Assembly (NCBI GenBank): GCA_965153455.1
Contig: OZ234501.1
Coordinates: 5,890,001 to 5,954,000, forward strand
Length of the DNA: 64,000 bases
Source of the DNA: Sphagnum compactum
Taxonomy: Eukaryota > Bryophyta > Sphagnopsida > Sphagnales
Reading direction: 5' to 3'
Every line of letters begins with the position of its first letter. Within the stretch, counting starts at the first letter, position 1. Below the pieces are notes generated by a model, which made no database searches, was not told where the DNA came from, and worked only from the letters and a program-made list of their open reading frames with translations. Positions 46,215 through 57,319 of the stretch are shown here, one piece after another. A program made the translations under genes and the position numbers.

Positions 46215-46223
46215 ACACGTGGC
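46215..46223 (+). promoter_or_regulatory. ABRE/G-box-like motif upstream of the ABC transporter
   Basis: ACACGTGGC lies 182 bp before the start codon. It contains the CACGTG G-box core and fits the abscisic-acid response element pattern. A single copy is seen and function is inferred. No clear TATA box could be assigned. Confidence 0.45.
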
Positions 46224-46404
46224 ATCTGTGGAGCTGGATAGTACACTTTGGGCTTCTGTCCTTAAAATGCCAAGAAGGCCCGGCCTCTCTTGGTGTTGGG
46301 TAATCTGAAAGGAGCAAGCCCAGGAGGAGTTAGCACGGCTAGAGGAGTGGGTGAGGTGATGCAGTAGCGGGTAACTGAATCAAGTTGAACAAACTTGGAG
46401 AGAA

Positions 46405-49400
46405 ATGGGTCAACTTGGAGCACCAGAGCTTGCTCATCAAGCATTACCCCTGGACATGAAGCTTCAGGAGCATAAGGGTGATGGAGAAATACTGCAACAC
46501 CGAGAGCAACAACAACAACAACAACAACAACAACTTGGGTCTGAGAAGAATCAGTTGCCTGAGGAATCCAAGAATCACAAAAGGAAAAGGAACATGGTGC
46601 CATATTACAAGTTGTACCAGTATGCAGACCTTGTGGATGTTGTGCTCATGGTTTTGGGCACCCTGGCAGCCATATCCAATGGGCTCATCCTCCCCGCATT
46701 GTTTATTGTCCAGGAAAGAGCGGTCAACTCGTTCGGAAATCTGGAGTCAAATCCACAGCTTTTGTACAAGAGAACTTGCAAGGTATGTTTGTAATTGTGG
46801 CACGTGACTAAGGCTTGCATGAGCATTGGAAACCCTCCCTTCCTTCATATTGTGGATATTTCTTGTGTCTGATGATGCTTCCTTACCAGACATTCTTAAA
46901 GCATGGCACACTGAATGAATGCTTGTGAATTTCCAAAATTTTGGATTGGTTCTCTTTGCAATGAATTCTTTCATTTGTGTCATTTAAAAATAAAAGAAAA
47001 TGGGTTTGTGGTTTTCCTTGAACCACTTCAATTCAAGCAAGGTCTACAGTATGGGGTGCAGGTGTGGGCTCCCCTCCCTTTGCACCCCCAGGTAGCAACC
47101 CCCAGAGCAATCACCCATTCAAGCAAGACAACAGTGTACATAGTCTTTGCATAATTGGTACTTACTTACTAGAGAGTGGGCAGGCGATTCTCGTTCCCAG
47201 GGAGGCCCTGTGGGCAAGCCAGTTGGAGGCTTCACATTAATTGTGCAGAATCTGCCTGGGATGGCTGATTCCCATTGCAGATTCTGCACAATTATAGAAG
47301 TAATACAGTGCATAATAATAAGATGGCACTGCCTTACCTGTCTACAAGTGACTGCCATCAGAAGTTGCCCATTGCCAAGAAAGGAAGCAAATCTGTCTTT
47401 GAATGTTTCAGACTCATGAATACATATATATGGACATGTACCTGGAATACGGTATATTGTGAAGCACAGTGTTTTGTTTTTTCAAGGTTCTGATTTCACA
47501 AAAAATGGCAATTTTTTGGGTTGCTGAAAGCCCAATGTTTTTTCCGAGATTTTCTCAAATTTCACTTTTGAAAAATAGAAAAAAAATTTCCACCAATTTT
47601 TTTTTTTTCTGAAATGGTATAAACAATGTGATGAAAACTTAAATAGCTGAATATATTTGAAGTTTGCTTATTGGTGAAAGGGCGGGTGGGAATGGAGGAG
47701 GGGTGGTTGTTTTGCAGAATTCAACATATTTTGTGTATGTCTCCCTTGTGGGCTGGTTTACCAACTACCTTGGTTAGCATCCATTTTCTGAAATTTTCAT
47801 TGGACTTTCCATGTCTCTTCCACACTTGTGCCTTCCATTGGAGTACTTTTCAAGAAAAAGACATCAAGTATATTATTACCTATGGACATGGAGATGCATG
47901 TTCAACTTCTGTGAGGTGCTTTTGAAGTTCTATTGATTGTTGGGTGCTACTAGATTGACAGGCAACATTATTGAAACTAACAAAGTCACACACACTCACA
48001 CATGTTTTTATGTTCACATATTTATACAAATAGGAACTGGTGAAAGAAGTTGTGACAAGGATTTTATCAAATTTGTTGTGCATATCACATATGTTAATCC
48101 TAAGAGAGGGAAGTTGACAACAGCATATGGTTTCTTCTGTTGGGTCTAAGCAGTTGGTAGGCCACAGTGTCAAGGTCTAGACAACATTTCGGTTCACGTT
48201 GGGACTCTCACGTTGGTATTCATAAAGCAGTGTCTGTGTTGTTGTCAACTGTGATTTGAACTTTGGTTGAGTAGTTCTGCTTCTGTGGTGGCATTTTTTG
48301 TGTTTCAGCAACTAATTGAAGCCAAGCCGATGAGGTTGAGGGGTTACACATATACTGAAACCCTAAACTTGACGTGTGAAGTTTAAAGTCAAATTTTTGG
48401 GGAAATATTTGCTTATGCTCCTTATGAATTGTACCCATTTTCCAGGGTTATTTGCATTTGTTAGCATATACTTGGAAAAAGGGCGTCTCATGGATTTCAC
48501 CTAGTTGTTCTCAAACCCAGGGCTACATATGTTCAGGTTATATGTTCAGGCTATATATGTTCTCTGGTAACCCTGAGCTTCAAAGAACCTGTTAAACCCC
48601 TTAAACCCTAAACCAATTTGGTCCTCCTTTCAGTGTATTTTTGGCTTTCCCTGACATTTAGGGGTAAATCCTGAAAGTTTTTGCCTCTGGAGGTGTGCAG
48701 AAGCAAGTTGCTGGATGTGGACTGGTGAAAGACAGAGTGCAAAGATCCGTGCGAAATACTTGCGAGGAATTATGCGTCAAAATGTAGGATATTTTGACAA
48801 TGACTCAACCAGTACCTCTGAAGTTGTGAATAGTGTTTCGGCTGACACCATGGTTGTTCAGGAGGCCATAAGTGAAAAGGTTAGCCCTCCAAATTTCCAA
48901 CACCCACATGCCCCATCTTAGTTTTACTGGAACCTGGGCAAGACAAAATTGCTTCAGGCAATGTAGAGACCAAAGACCCTTGTACCTTTGTCTCGGCACC
49001 AGAGATTAAATGAGTGAAAGAACCTCCAGAAAACTGCTGGTGAAATTAGAAACCTAGATTGTTCTTCAACTTGTATGTACTAAGGAAATAGAGTTGAATT
49101 CTAAACTGGGTACAAGGTTTCCTAGTGCAATATCAGTTGGGAGTGGAAATTTTAAATGATGGAGAAATAGTTTTATATTTGGGATTTTGCCCTATGTGAA
49201 AATGTGCCTCTGCCTCATAATGTTGCCCCCCACCTTGAAAAGACATGGCTTTGATGGGGAACCTGAGTATCGAGGGGGGTTGCAGGTGGGCAACTTCATA
49301 CAAAATATGTCATTGTTTATCTCTGGGTATCTGCTAGGGTTCTGGCTGGTCTGGAGGATGGCTTTAGTCACACTTCCTTTTTTGCCATTATTGTTGATCC

Positions 49401-52400
49401 CGGGTGGATTCTACAACCAGGCAATTTCTGGCTTAGCATTACAAATGCAAGTGGCATACAACAAGGCTGGAATTATAGCAGAGCAATCCATCTCATCCGT
49501 ACGCACAGTGTATTCCTTTGTTGGTGAAGATACAGCTGTGAAGGCATACTCAGACTCCTTGAACAACACAGTGGAGCTGGGGATTAAGCAGGGGCTTGCC
49601 AAGGGATTGGCAATTGGTTCCATAGGTGTCAATTTTGCAATTTGGGCTTTCATGGCGTGGTATGGAAGTAAACAAGTCTTGGAGGGGTATGCCAATGGAG
49701 CTGAAGTTATGTATGCGGGCATTGCAGTCATTATTGGTGGCATGTAAGGTTTTCATACAAACATTTTATGCTCATGAACAAGTAATTTCTTTGGATGATT
49801 TCTAAAAAATTCAACTCAGAAAGAAAGGAGATAAAGCAGTTGAAAATTACTCTTCTGGAAAACTGATCAGTTATGACCAGAATTTGCCCTTATTAGTAGT
49901 TAAGTGCTTAATATCACTTATAATAATTAATCAATTAATGGTTGCACCCAAACTCTCTTGGAAGTTATGATGACAGGTCTCTCCATCATATCAACAAGTT
50001 TCATATGATTTGCCATCTTGGGTAGGAGGTTCATGTCTACATGTCCACCTGTTCAGCAAAGAAAATGGCATTACTAGGAACATGTGAGAGGACATTCTAA
50101 GAAACGCATGTTTAATGTATTGGAAACATGTGAGAACATCTAATTCATGAAAGAACACATGGGTAAAGTCTTTGGGAACATTTGGGAATACACTAGGATG
50201 AGAAGAAGAAGAAGAAGAAGAAGAAGAAAGAAGAGTTCTTTGCAACATATGTATGAAATCAATCCACAGGGAAGGTTTTTCTGGGTGGTGTGATGATATG
50301 ATAGAGCACTTGGAAATGCAACTCCACATTTCAAATCTTTCTCTGAAGGATGCGTCGCTGCGTTTAACATCTTCGAGCTCATCAACCGTGTACCACCCAT
50401 TGATGCGGATGATGTGAGTGGAAGAAAATTGGACAAAGTGGAAGGGAATTTGGAGTTACGTAACATCGACTTCACGTATCCATCTAGGACAGAAGCACCC
50501 ATCTTCCAAAACTTCTCTCTTTGTATACCTGCAGGTACAAAGGACATAAGAGAGGTTGCAAATCAATCAAGCCATTGATTTACCCTCTCACTGTTCAAGA
50601 GATGATCAGAGTTGTAGTCCTTGTGTGGAAGCTTGTGGGAAGCATGATGAGTATCTGACATATGTAAAGGAAACAAGGTTGAAGGAAGCTTTTTCCTCAT
50701 CAAGTTATTTCCCAGTTTCTTATCTTCTCATGTTCAACAAGTAGTCCCCAAGTTTCTGTGATGTATTTTCTTTATGCAGGGAAGACTGTGGCATTAGTGG
50801 GGAGTAGTGGATCTGGCAAGTCAACAATTATAGCGTTGTTGGAACGCTTCTATGATCCTTTGGCTGGGGAAGTATTGATTGATGGGGTGAATATCAAGGA
50901 GCTACAAGTCAAATGGTTGCGTTGCCAAATTGGTTTGGTTAGTCAAGAGCCTGCTCTATTTGCCACAACCATCAAGGAGAACATTCTTTATGGGAAGGAT
51001 AGTGCCACCATGGATGAAGTTGTCGAAGCTGCTAAGTCAGCAAATGCTTACAACTTCATCATACAACTACCTCAAGGATTTGATACCCAGGTACATACAA
51101 ACACACACCTTGTCTTTTCTAAGGTTGAATGTGTAAATTCTTTGGTTTTGTTAGAATTGCAAGAAGAAGATTGGCAAATTGTCATGAGTTCACTTGTGGG
51201 TGTTGTATAGGTGGGGGAGCGAGGAGTTCAACTATCAGGTGGGCAAAAACAACGAATTGCAATAGCACGGGCAATGTTGAAAAAGCCACCAGTGTTGCTA
51301 CTTGATGAGGCAACAAGTGCGCTAGATGCAGAATCAGAGAAAGTGGTGCAACAAGCACTAGAGAGGGCTGCTGTAGGGCGTACCACTGTTGTTGTTGCTC
51401 ATCGACTCTCTACTGTTCGCACTGCTGATAACATTGCTGTTGTCCAAGCTGGGAAGGTATGTGCATGCACATTCTTATGAAGTTTTTTGGTTCTCTTTTG
51501 ACATCAAGAGGAACAAAGAGTTAGATGTATATCAACCAGCTCTCCAAAGTCTAGGGAATTGAAGAGAAAGTTGAATTGCAGGTGTTGGAAATGGGGAGCC
51601 ATGATGAGCTTTTGGCTCGAGGAAAGTCTAGTGCATATGCAGCACTCATCCACTTACAAGAAGCACAACAAGAAGCTGAAAACTATGACCATGACATTGA
51701 TGTTGTAAAGTCTAGTGATCAGTTTGAAAGTTCCTGCTCATCACATCACAACAAGCAGTCATTCAAAGTTGTTCATGCATCCTTCACCCAAGGAATCCAA
51801 GCCAAAGTTTCTAATAGCGTTGAAGATTCAAATCCTCTTGCATTCAAAGCAAACCAAGGCTTTGAAGATAAGCCTCAAGTTCCTTCATTTTATCGCCTAA
51901 TTGCTCTTAATAAACCAGAATGGAAACAAGCGCTTCTAGGTCTTACTGGGGCACTTGGTTTTGGTTTTGTGCAACCAGCTTATGCTTATGTTCTAGGCAA
52001 CATGGTTGGTGCATATTACACAAATGATCCTAGCACAATGCAACATGATGTTAAGATCTACTCAACAATTTTTATGGTTTTGTCAGTTGCTGCTTTCGCA
52101 GTGAACATCTTGCAACACTACAATTTTGCTATTATTGGCGAGTATTTAACTAAGCGCATTCGGGTTCAAATGTTGGCAAACATTCTACGAAATGAAGTTG
52201 GGTGGTATGATCGTGATGAAAATGCAAGTGGGGCTATATGTGCTCGTCTTGCTTCTGATGCAAACATGGTGTGCAATTGGCTCCCTTTTCATTGTCACAC
52301 ATATACCTTGTAACACGTAAAAAGTCTTTGTTTAATATCTCACACGAGCCTTCGGTTTAGTAGTGCATAGGTCCTTTTGTAAATGGGCATTAAGAAACTC

Positions 52401-54928
52401 AAATTTACCAAGCCCAAAAACTTGAAACTGCAAAGAAGTCTTTTCCACAAGTTGCTAGATTCTGGAAGTCTTGGATATACTTTAAGAATGTTTTTCAAAT
52501 TTTGGGATTTAGAGGAACTCAAATGAAAAAGAACCAAAGTTTAAACTTTGAAGTGGGACGATTGATTGCATGGCAGATTCGAGCTTTAGTGGGAGATAGG
52601 ATTTCCCTTCTGGTACAAGTGGTTGGTGCAATGAGTGTAAGCTTCATTGTGGCCTTGATAGTCTTATGGAAGCTGGCATTGGTGCTAATTTCAGTACAAC
52701 CATTGATCCTTTTTTGTTACTACATGAAAAAAAAACTCTTGACAAGAATTGCTGTGGCAAGTATACAAGCACAACAAAATGCAGCCCAAGTGGCAAGTGA
52801 GGCAGTTGCTCAACATCGCACTGTGACAGCCTTCTCTGCCCAAGATAAGGTGAGATTTGGCTTAAGGATTAAAATTATGGTAGAAAGCTTAGAGGTGTGC
52901 ATTAGAATGTCTAGGGTAAAGCAAGGGCTTCACAAGTTTGAACTCCAATGCAAACAAAGAGTGGTAGCTTGAGTGAATAAGGGCCTTGCGCGTTGGTCAC
53001 TTACCCTTTATAAAGAAATTTGAAAACTTTTGAAGATAAAAGTGCTAATGGTGTGTAATCCATTTTGCTAACTTGGCAGCACATTGCTGGAGGTCCAAGC
53101 ATGTTCAGATGCACAAGGAAAAAACAAAAGAACATTTTCTCCAACTCTTTATGCTTGGAAAACCCTTTACTAGAACTAGCATTCGTTTATGTTTTCCAAT
53201 AACTCTAATGAACTATGAACATGGCTATGTTTTTGGTCCAGGAAGAGTCCTTACGGACTTTTTGATAAGCTTTAGTTAGACACACAAATTTATATTTTCA
53301 AATTCATTTTCTACATTGTTGATTTCACTTGGAAATTGTATACCATCTTTGTGGCAGGTCTTGAGACTTTTTGAGAAAAAGTTGGAAAAATCAAATAGGG
53401 ACATGGTGGTGCGATCACAAGTGGCAGGCCTTGGACTTGGAGCAGCAACATTTTGTTTGTATGCATCTTTTGGTCTGGACTTTTGGTATGGTGGGTTTTT
53501 AGCTAGCAAGGGCCAAGCCACCCTAACCCAAGTTTTGAAAGTGTTTTTGGTGATAGTCAGTAGTACCCGTGTTTTGGCTGAAGCAGGGACACTTACACCT
53601 GATGTAGCTAAAGGTGCAGCAGCCGCTGCATCAGTGTTTGAGATTCTTGATCACTGCACCAAAATTGATGCAAATAATCCAAAAGCAGAGAAAGTAGAGA
53701 AGGTTGATGGAAATATAGAGTTTGTAAATGTCCAATTTGCTTATCCCTCAAGACCGGATGTCATGGTGTTCAAGAATTTTAGCTTGAAAGTGGATGTGGG
53801 GAGCACTGTTGCAATGGTTGGTCAGAGTGGGTCCGGAAAATCAACAATTATTGGGTTGATTGAGAGGTTTTATGATCCTTTACAAGGGAGTGTGATCATT
53901 GATGGAAAGGATATACGAAACTTGCATTTACAATCGCTCCGCCAACATATAGGATTAGTTAGCCAAGAGCCAACCTTGTTTGCATGTAGTCTACGAGAAA
54001 ACATTGCTTATGGGAAAAAGGATGCAACTGAAGCTGAGATTGTTGAAGCTGCTCGTGCTGCCAATGCTCACAACTTCATCAGGTTAGTAAATACCGCTTC
54101 ATTATTGTACCATGGCACCTGAAACAATCACTGTGAAATCTAACCATTTATTGATAGCAAGTGTTTAACACAAAGTAAATTGTAGTCCATTACTTGTAGA
54201 AATATTGCAATGCCTAATTTACTAATTTTATGAACATCTTCAGTGCACTTCCCAATGGATATGACACTTTTGCTGGGGAGCGGGGACTACAACTCTCTGG
54301 TGGCCAGAAGCAAAGGGTGGCTATAGCACGAGCAGTGTTGAAAAATCCGGCAATTTTGCTATTGGATGAGGCTACAAGTGCATTGGACATGGCATCGGAG
54401 CGTTTGGTACAGAATGCACTTGACTCAATGATGGTTGGAAGAACTACCATTGTGGTTGCCCACAGGTCAGCTTGAAAGCAAATGATGTAGAATATAGTAT
54501 TATCTTGAAATTAAGAGTTTTTATGTGTCTTTAATTGTCATAGTTTTGATAGTCGTAACATTACCTAAAGAAATCAGTAACACGAAAGCGGGGCATTTAG
54601 AAGGCCCTCATGTTTCTACACGTGGTGGGATGCTTGGATGACCCAATCTAAAGGCTCAATGTTTTCACTTGTTTGAACATTCTCTTTGTTTTGTGATCTG
54701 ATTTTTAAAATGCAAGTGGTACATGTACAAGTATTGTTGGTGGAATCTTGATCATGGCACAATTGTTCTGAATGTCTATGCAGGTTGTCAACCATACAAG
54801 GTGCAGATAAGATAGCTGTCCTACAAGACGGGGCAATCTTAGAACAAGGGCGACATGAAGAATTGTTGGCCAGGGGTGAAGGAGGTGCATACTATGCACT
54901 TATCTGTTTGCAAACACAATCCAAGTGA
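46405..54928 (+). CDS. Full-size B-type ABC transporter (P-glycoprotein/MDR), 12 exons, 1,302 aa
   Basis: ATP-driven pump of the plant ABCB family, expected in the plasma membrane; the substrate cannot be read from sequence. Exons: 46,405-46,782; 47,718-47,772; 48,701-48,879; 49,286-49,743; 50,305-50,534; 50,780-51,090; 51,211-51,456; 51,582-52,268; 52,577-52,849; 53,358-54,082; 54,244-54,465; 54,784-54,928. All introns are GT-AG and the frame stays open over 3,909 bases. The ATG at 46,405 is the first after an in-frame TAA. Layout is TMD1-NBD1-TMD2-NBD2. NBD1 has Walker [10 protein letters not shown] (441-449), LSGGQ (545-549), VLLLDE (565-570) and H601. NBD2 has GQSGSGKST (1094-1102), LSGGQ (1198-1202), ILLLDE (1218-1223) and H1254. 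Both sites look competent. A nine-glutamine run (35-43) sits in the cytoplasmic N-terminus. [15 protein letters not shown] suggests the ABCB15-like group. The length is slightly above the usual ~1,250-1,290. Confidence 0.94.
46508..46534 (+). repeat. (CAA)n microsatellite in exon 1, encodes polyglutamine
   Basis: Nine consecutive CAA codons give Q35-Q43 of the transporter. They lie in the N-terminal cytoplasmic tail before the first membrane span and are likely length-variable. Confidence 0.9.
47239..47293. repeat. Hairpin in intron 1 of the ABC transporter
   Basis: AATTGTGCAGAATCTGC (47,239-47,255) is perfectly inverted at 47,277-47,293. Inside the loop TGGGA and TCCCA can pair again. It could be the remains of a foldback element or an RNA stem. 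No function can be assigned. Confidence 0.85.
50197..50229. repeat. (GAA)n microsatellite in intron 4
   Basis: A near-perfect run of GAA units about 75-110 bp before exon 5. Confidence 0.9.
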
Positions 54929-55083
54929 CTTCTGCCTCTCATTTGTTGTTGAGAAGGTTGTTGAAACTTATATATTTCTTTGAATTTCAACATAAAAACA
55001 ATGATATTAACATGAGATTGAACATCATAACTATTGTGTACTTGGTGGGTAGTCCTGTATTTCTAATTGTGTGAAGCCTCAAA

Positions 55084-55089
55084 AATAAA
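55084..55089 (+). terminator. Possible polyadenylation signal of the ABC transporter
   Basis: AATAAA lies 156 bp after the stop codon, a usual plant 3'-UTR distance. Plant signals are loose, so this is only a candidate. Confidence 0.4.
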
Positions 55090-55099
55090 ACTGGGAAGA

Positions 55100-55597
55100 A
55101 AGGATTAAAAACATTTCATTCAGTCCCAGTCAATTTCTCTCTAATTGTCATACAATGAGGCTATTGATATTGGCATCCTAGTGTGAACTCTATTGTTGTT
55201 TCTATCAATTAGTTGTGGGTATATAAGATGTTCAAAGTTCTTTCTTTTGTGATAGGCCTCATTCATTGGCCAATCCCCAGTAGTGGCTTAAATTAGTTTA
55301 GGTAGGGTTTGGCTAGTAACAGCCTGTACAAAGATTTAGGAGGGCTTGGGTGGCCAGCCCATGGCAGAAAGGAGGTTGATGGGGTGGGTTAGAGGGGCAC
55401 TCCCTCCACACATGGACAATATTTCAAGCCCAAATTTTTTTTGTGAAAAATTAACAAAGTTTTGCACAATACAAATGTCATTGACCTCTACTAACCCTCC
55501 CTCACCCACAATCTAGTCGTACCCAAACTTGGATTAATTGAAGAATAGAAAGACTTTTTTGAGTCCATGGAACTAAGGGAACCAAATTAACCCTAGA
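55100..55597. other. 3' flank of the ABC gene, no gene recognised
   Basis: Non-coding sequence without recognisable repeats. Confidence 0.4.
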
Positions 55598-55733
55598 AAT
55601 GCCCCCCCCCTTTGGCCCCAAAAAAACAATTCTTGGGAGCATCCTGAGTGCTTACTGCCTCATCTCATTGGTCACCTTACATTATTTATTTTTAGCTGTA
55701 GTGGTCACTTATTTTTGCTGAACTAATACCCCT
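55598..55733. repeat. Partial copy of the dispersed repeat (copy 3)
   Basis: CTTTGGCCCC, GCATCCTGAGTGCTTACTG, CATCTCATTGGTCACC and GAACTAATACCCC follow the same order as the last third of the 31,471-31,944 repeat but are more diverged. It abuts the fuller copy that follows. Confidence 0.6.
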
Positions 55734-55737
55734 GCAT

Positions 55738-56235
55738 GGGTAGTTAGGATGACTAAATAAATTAGATGAGGTGCTTCCAAAGTTCAAATTTTATTTATTT
55801 ATTATTATTATTTTTGCAACGAGCCAATCTGATTGGCCTGGCACTCAAAAAACTGAAACTATGGAGGCTCCCCAAAATAGAAGGTTCTATTTTGAAGTAT
55901 AGAGTTTCTACCCTTTGGCCCACCTATTACAGGTGAAAGGAGGACAACATTTGCCAAAGCATATGGGATAAAAGTGAGGTGCTATGGAGAACATGTTGAG
56001 GAACACATTGGGAACTTGGGGAACATTTTGGGGGAACCCATTGAGAACTTAAAGGGAACATCATGAGAACATGTTGGGAACCAGGGAAAAATGGGAAAAA
56101 AATCCCTCCCCCCCCCCAAACTTAAAAGAAAAAAAGCAAGGCACCTTCAGTGCATGCTTGGGCCTTCCCATTGGCTGCATGAAATTTCTCTGCACAAAAG
56201 AGTTTGTCACCATTTTTGGCCTAGGCTAATACCCC
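55738..56235. mobile_element. Dispersed non-coding repeat, copy 2
   Basis: It is direct-oriented relative to copy 1 and matches it block by block (CTATGGAGGCTCCCCAAAAT, TACCCTTTGGCCCACCTATT, CCTTCCCATTGGCTGCATGA, CACCATTTTTGGCCTAGGC), ending GCTAATACCCC. GGGAAC/GAGAAC reiterations between 55,985 and 56,085 differ in number from copy 1. Confidence 0.85.
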
Positions 56236-57200
56236 TTGCAAAGAACACCCTACCTATTGGGATTGAAAGGTGGGCAATGCTCCAATGCTAAACAGCGGTG
56301 CATTTGGATTGATGGCAATTTGTATGCTTTGCAATGGTACTGAAGCTATCCAAATCAAATCCTCTTTGTGGAATATGTGTATGTTTATACCTATGCACTA
56401 AAAGTGTATGTGTAAACAATTGGAGAAATTTCTTAGTGTGGTTGGAGGGCACCTTACATTTGTGAATATCCCTCCTAGGAAAGAGTGATAGATTACACCT
56501 ACCTCTTAAGAATTGGAGGGATATTACACCAATTTCTAAGCACAAGATGTTTCCAACTCGTTAAGGGCTAGGTTAAGGACCCTACACATTGTGATCTACC
56601 TATGTTTAGGTTCATGATATTGTTCACCTTGTGTTTTATCATGAGTAACACTCACAAGTATGGAAATTCTCAAAGTCAATGGCTCCACTTGTCTGTAACC
56701 ATGTCCTAGGCCCCTCATTTTGGCCCACCCTAGGATTTAAGGGTACATTGATGCCCCATGATAGGCCATTCCCAAACTAAGGGGCCTATTGGAGGTATAA
56801 TTGAGATAGTGTTCAATAAAGACCAATGTTGAGCAATTCTTTTTTTTCTTTTTCTTTTTTTTTTGGGTTTGAAAACCATTGGATCCAGTTTTCACAAGGG
56901 TTTGAAAAACTTGACCAGTTCTATTTTTGGGTTATTTTAAAAATCTTTAGGAATCAGGGCAGGGTATCAAAGTTTTCATTTTAAAGATTTCAGTGATTCT
57001 TTATGTCCTAGTTCTCGTAAATTTGAGAACTGTCAGTTATTTAAGCCAGTTCTCAAAAATCAGTTACTAGAGACTTTTGAAAGAAACTCACAAAATTATT
57101 GTCAAAACCAAAATTTGATGAAATTAACAAGATGTCAGCAAGCATGCCAAGCTTTGGATGCTTCTAAAAACCCCTACCCCACAGCAACTAACTACACATT
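56236..57200. other. No gene recognised
   Basis: Intergenic DNA. GTTCTCAAAAATCAGTTAC-like and CCAGTTCTCA motifs near 57,010-57,065 faintly resemble 10,650-10,700 (GCCAGTTCTCAGACAGTTC), perhaps another worn repeat. Confidence 0.4.
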
Positions 57201-57319
57201 TTATATTAAGCTAACATTCACTTAACATTAAGCTATCACCTATTTAACATTTTGTGTCACCTTAGATACCACCTAGATTTGCATTTAACATTGACTTAAC
57301 ATCAAGTGTGAATGCACCA
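57201..57319. mobile_element. Truncated second copy of the GGTGCATTCACACTTG MITE
   Basis: AACATTAAGCTATCACC, ATTTAACAT, the CCTTAGATACCACCTAGATT block and the end CATCAAGTGTGAATGCACCA match 8,025-8,141 in the same orientation. The left half, including the left TIR, is absent. Confidence 0.85.

Noticed and set aside
46478-46807. Alternative open frame overlapping exon 1 (polyasparagine version)
   Set aside because: Out of frame with the transporter; the CAA-run read as AAC explains the Asn repeat.
48430-48480. Candidate exon reading [12 protein letters not shown] after TTTTCCAG as the missing piece between exons 1 and 3
   Set aside because: No donor site follows and the sequence fits the family poorly; 47,718-47,772 fits in phase, length and residues.
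49411-49756. Minus-strand open frames over exon 4, and similar ones over the nucleotide-binding domains
   Set aside because: Antisense shadows of strongly conserved coding sequence.
52340-52537. Open frames in the introns on either side of exon 9
   Set aside because: They lie in introns defined by in-frame GT-AG exons on both sides and have no homology signature.
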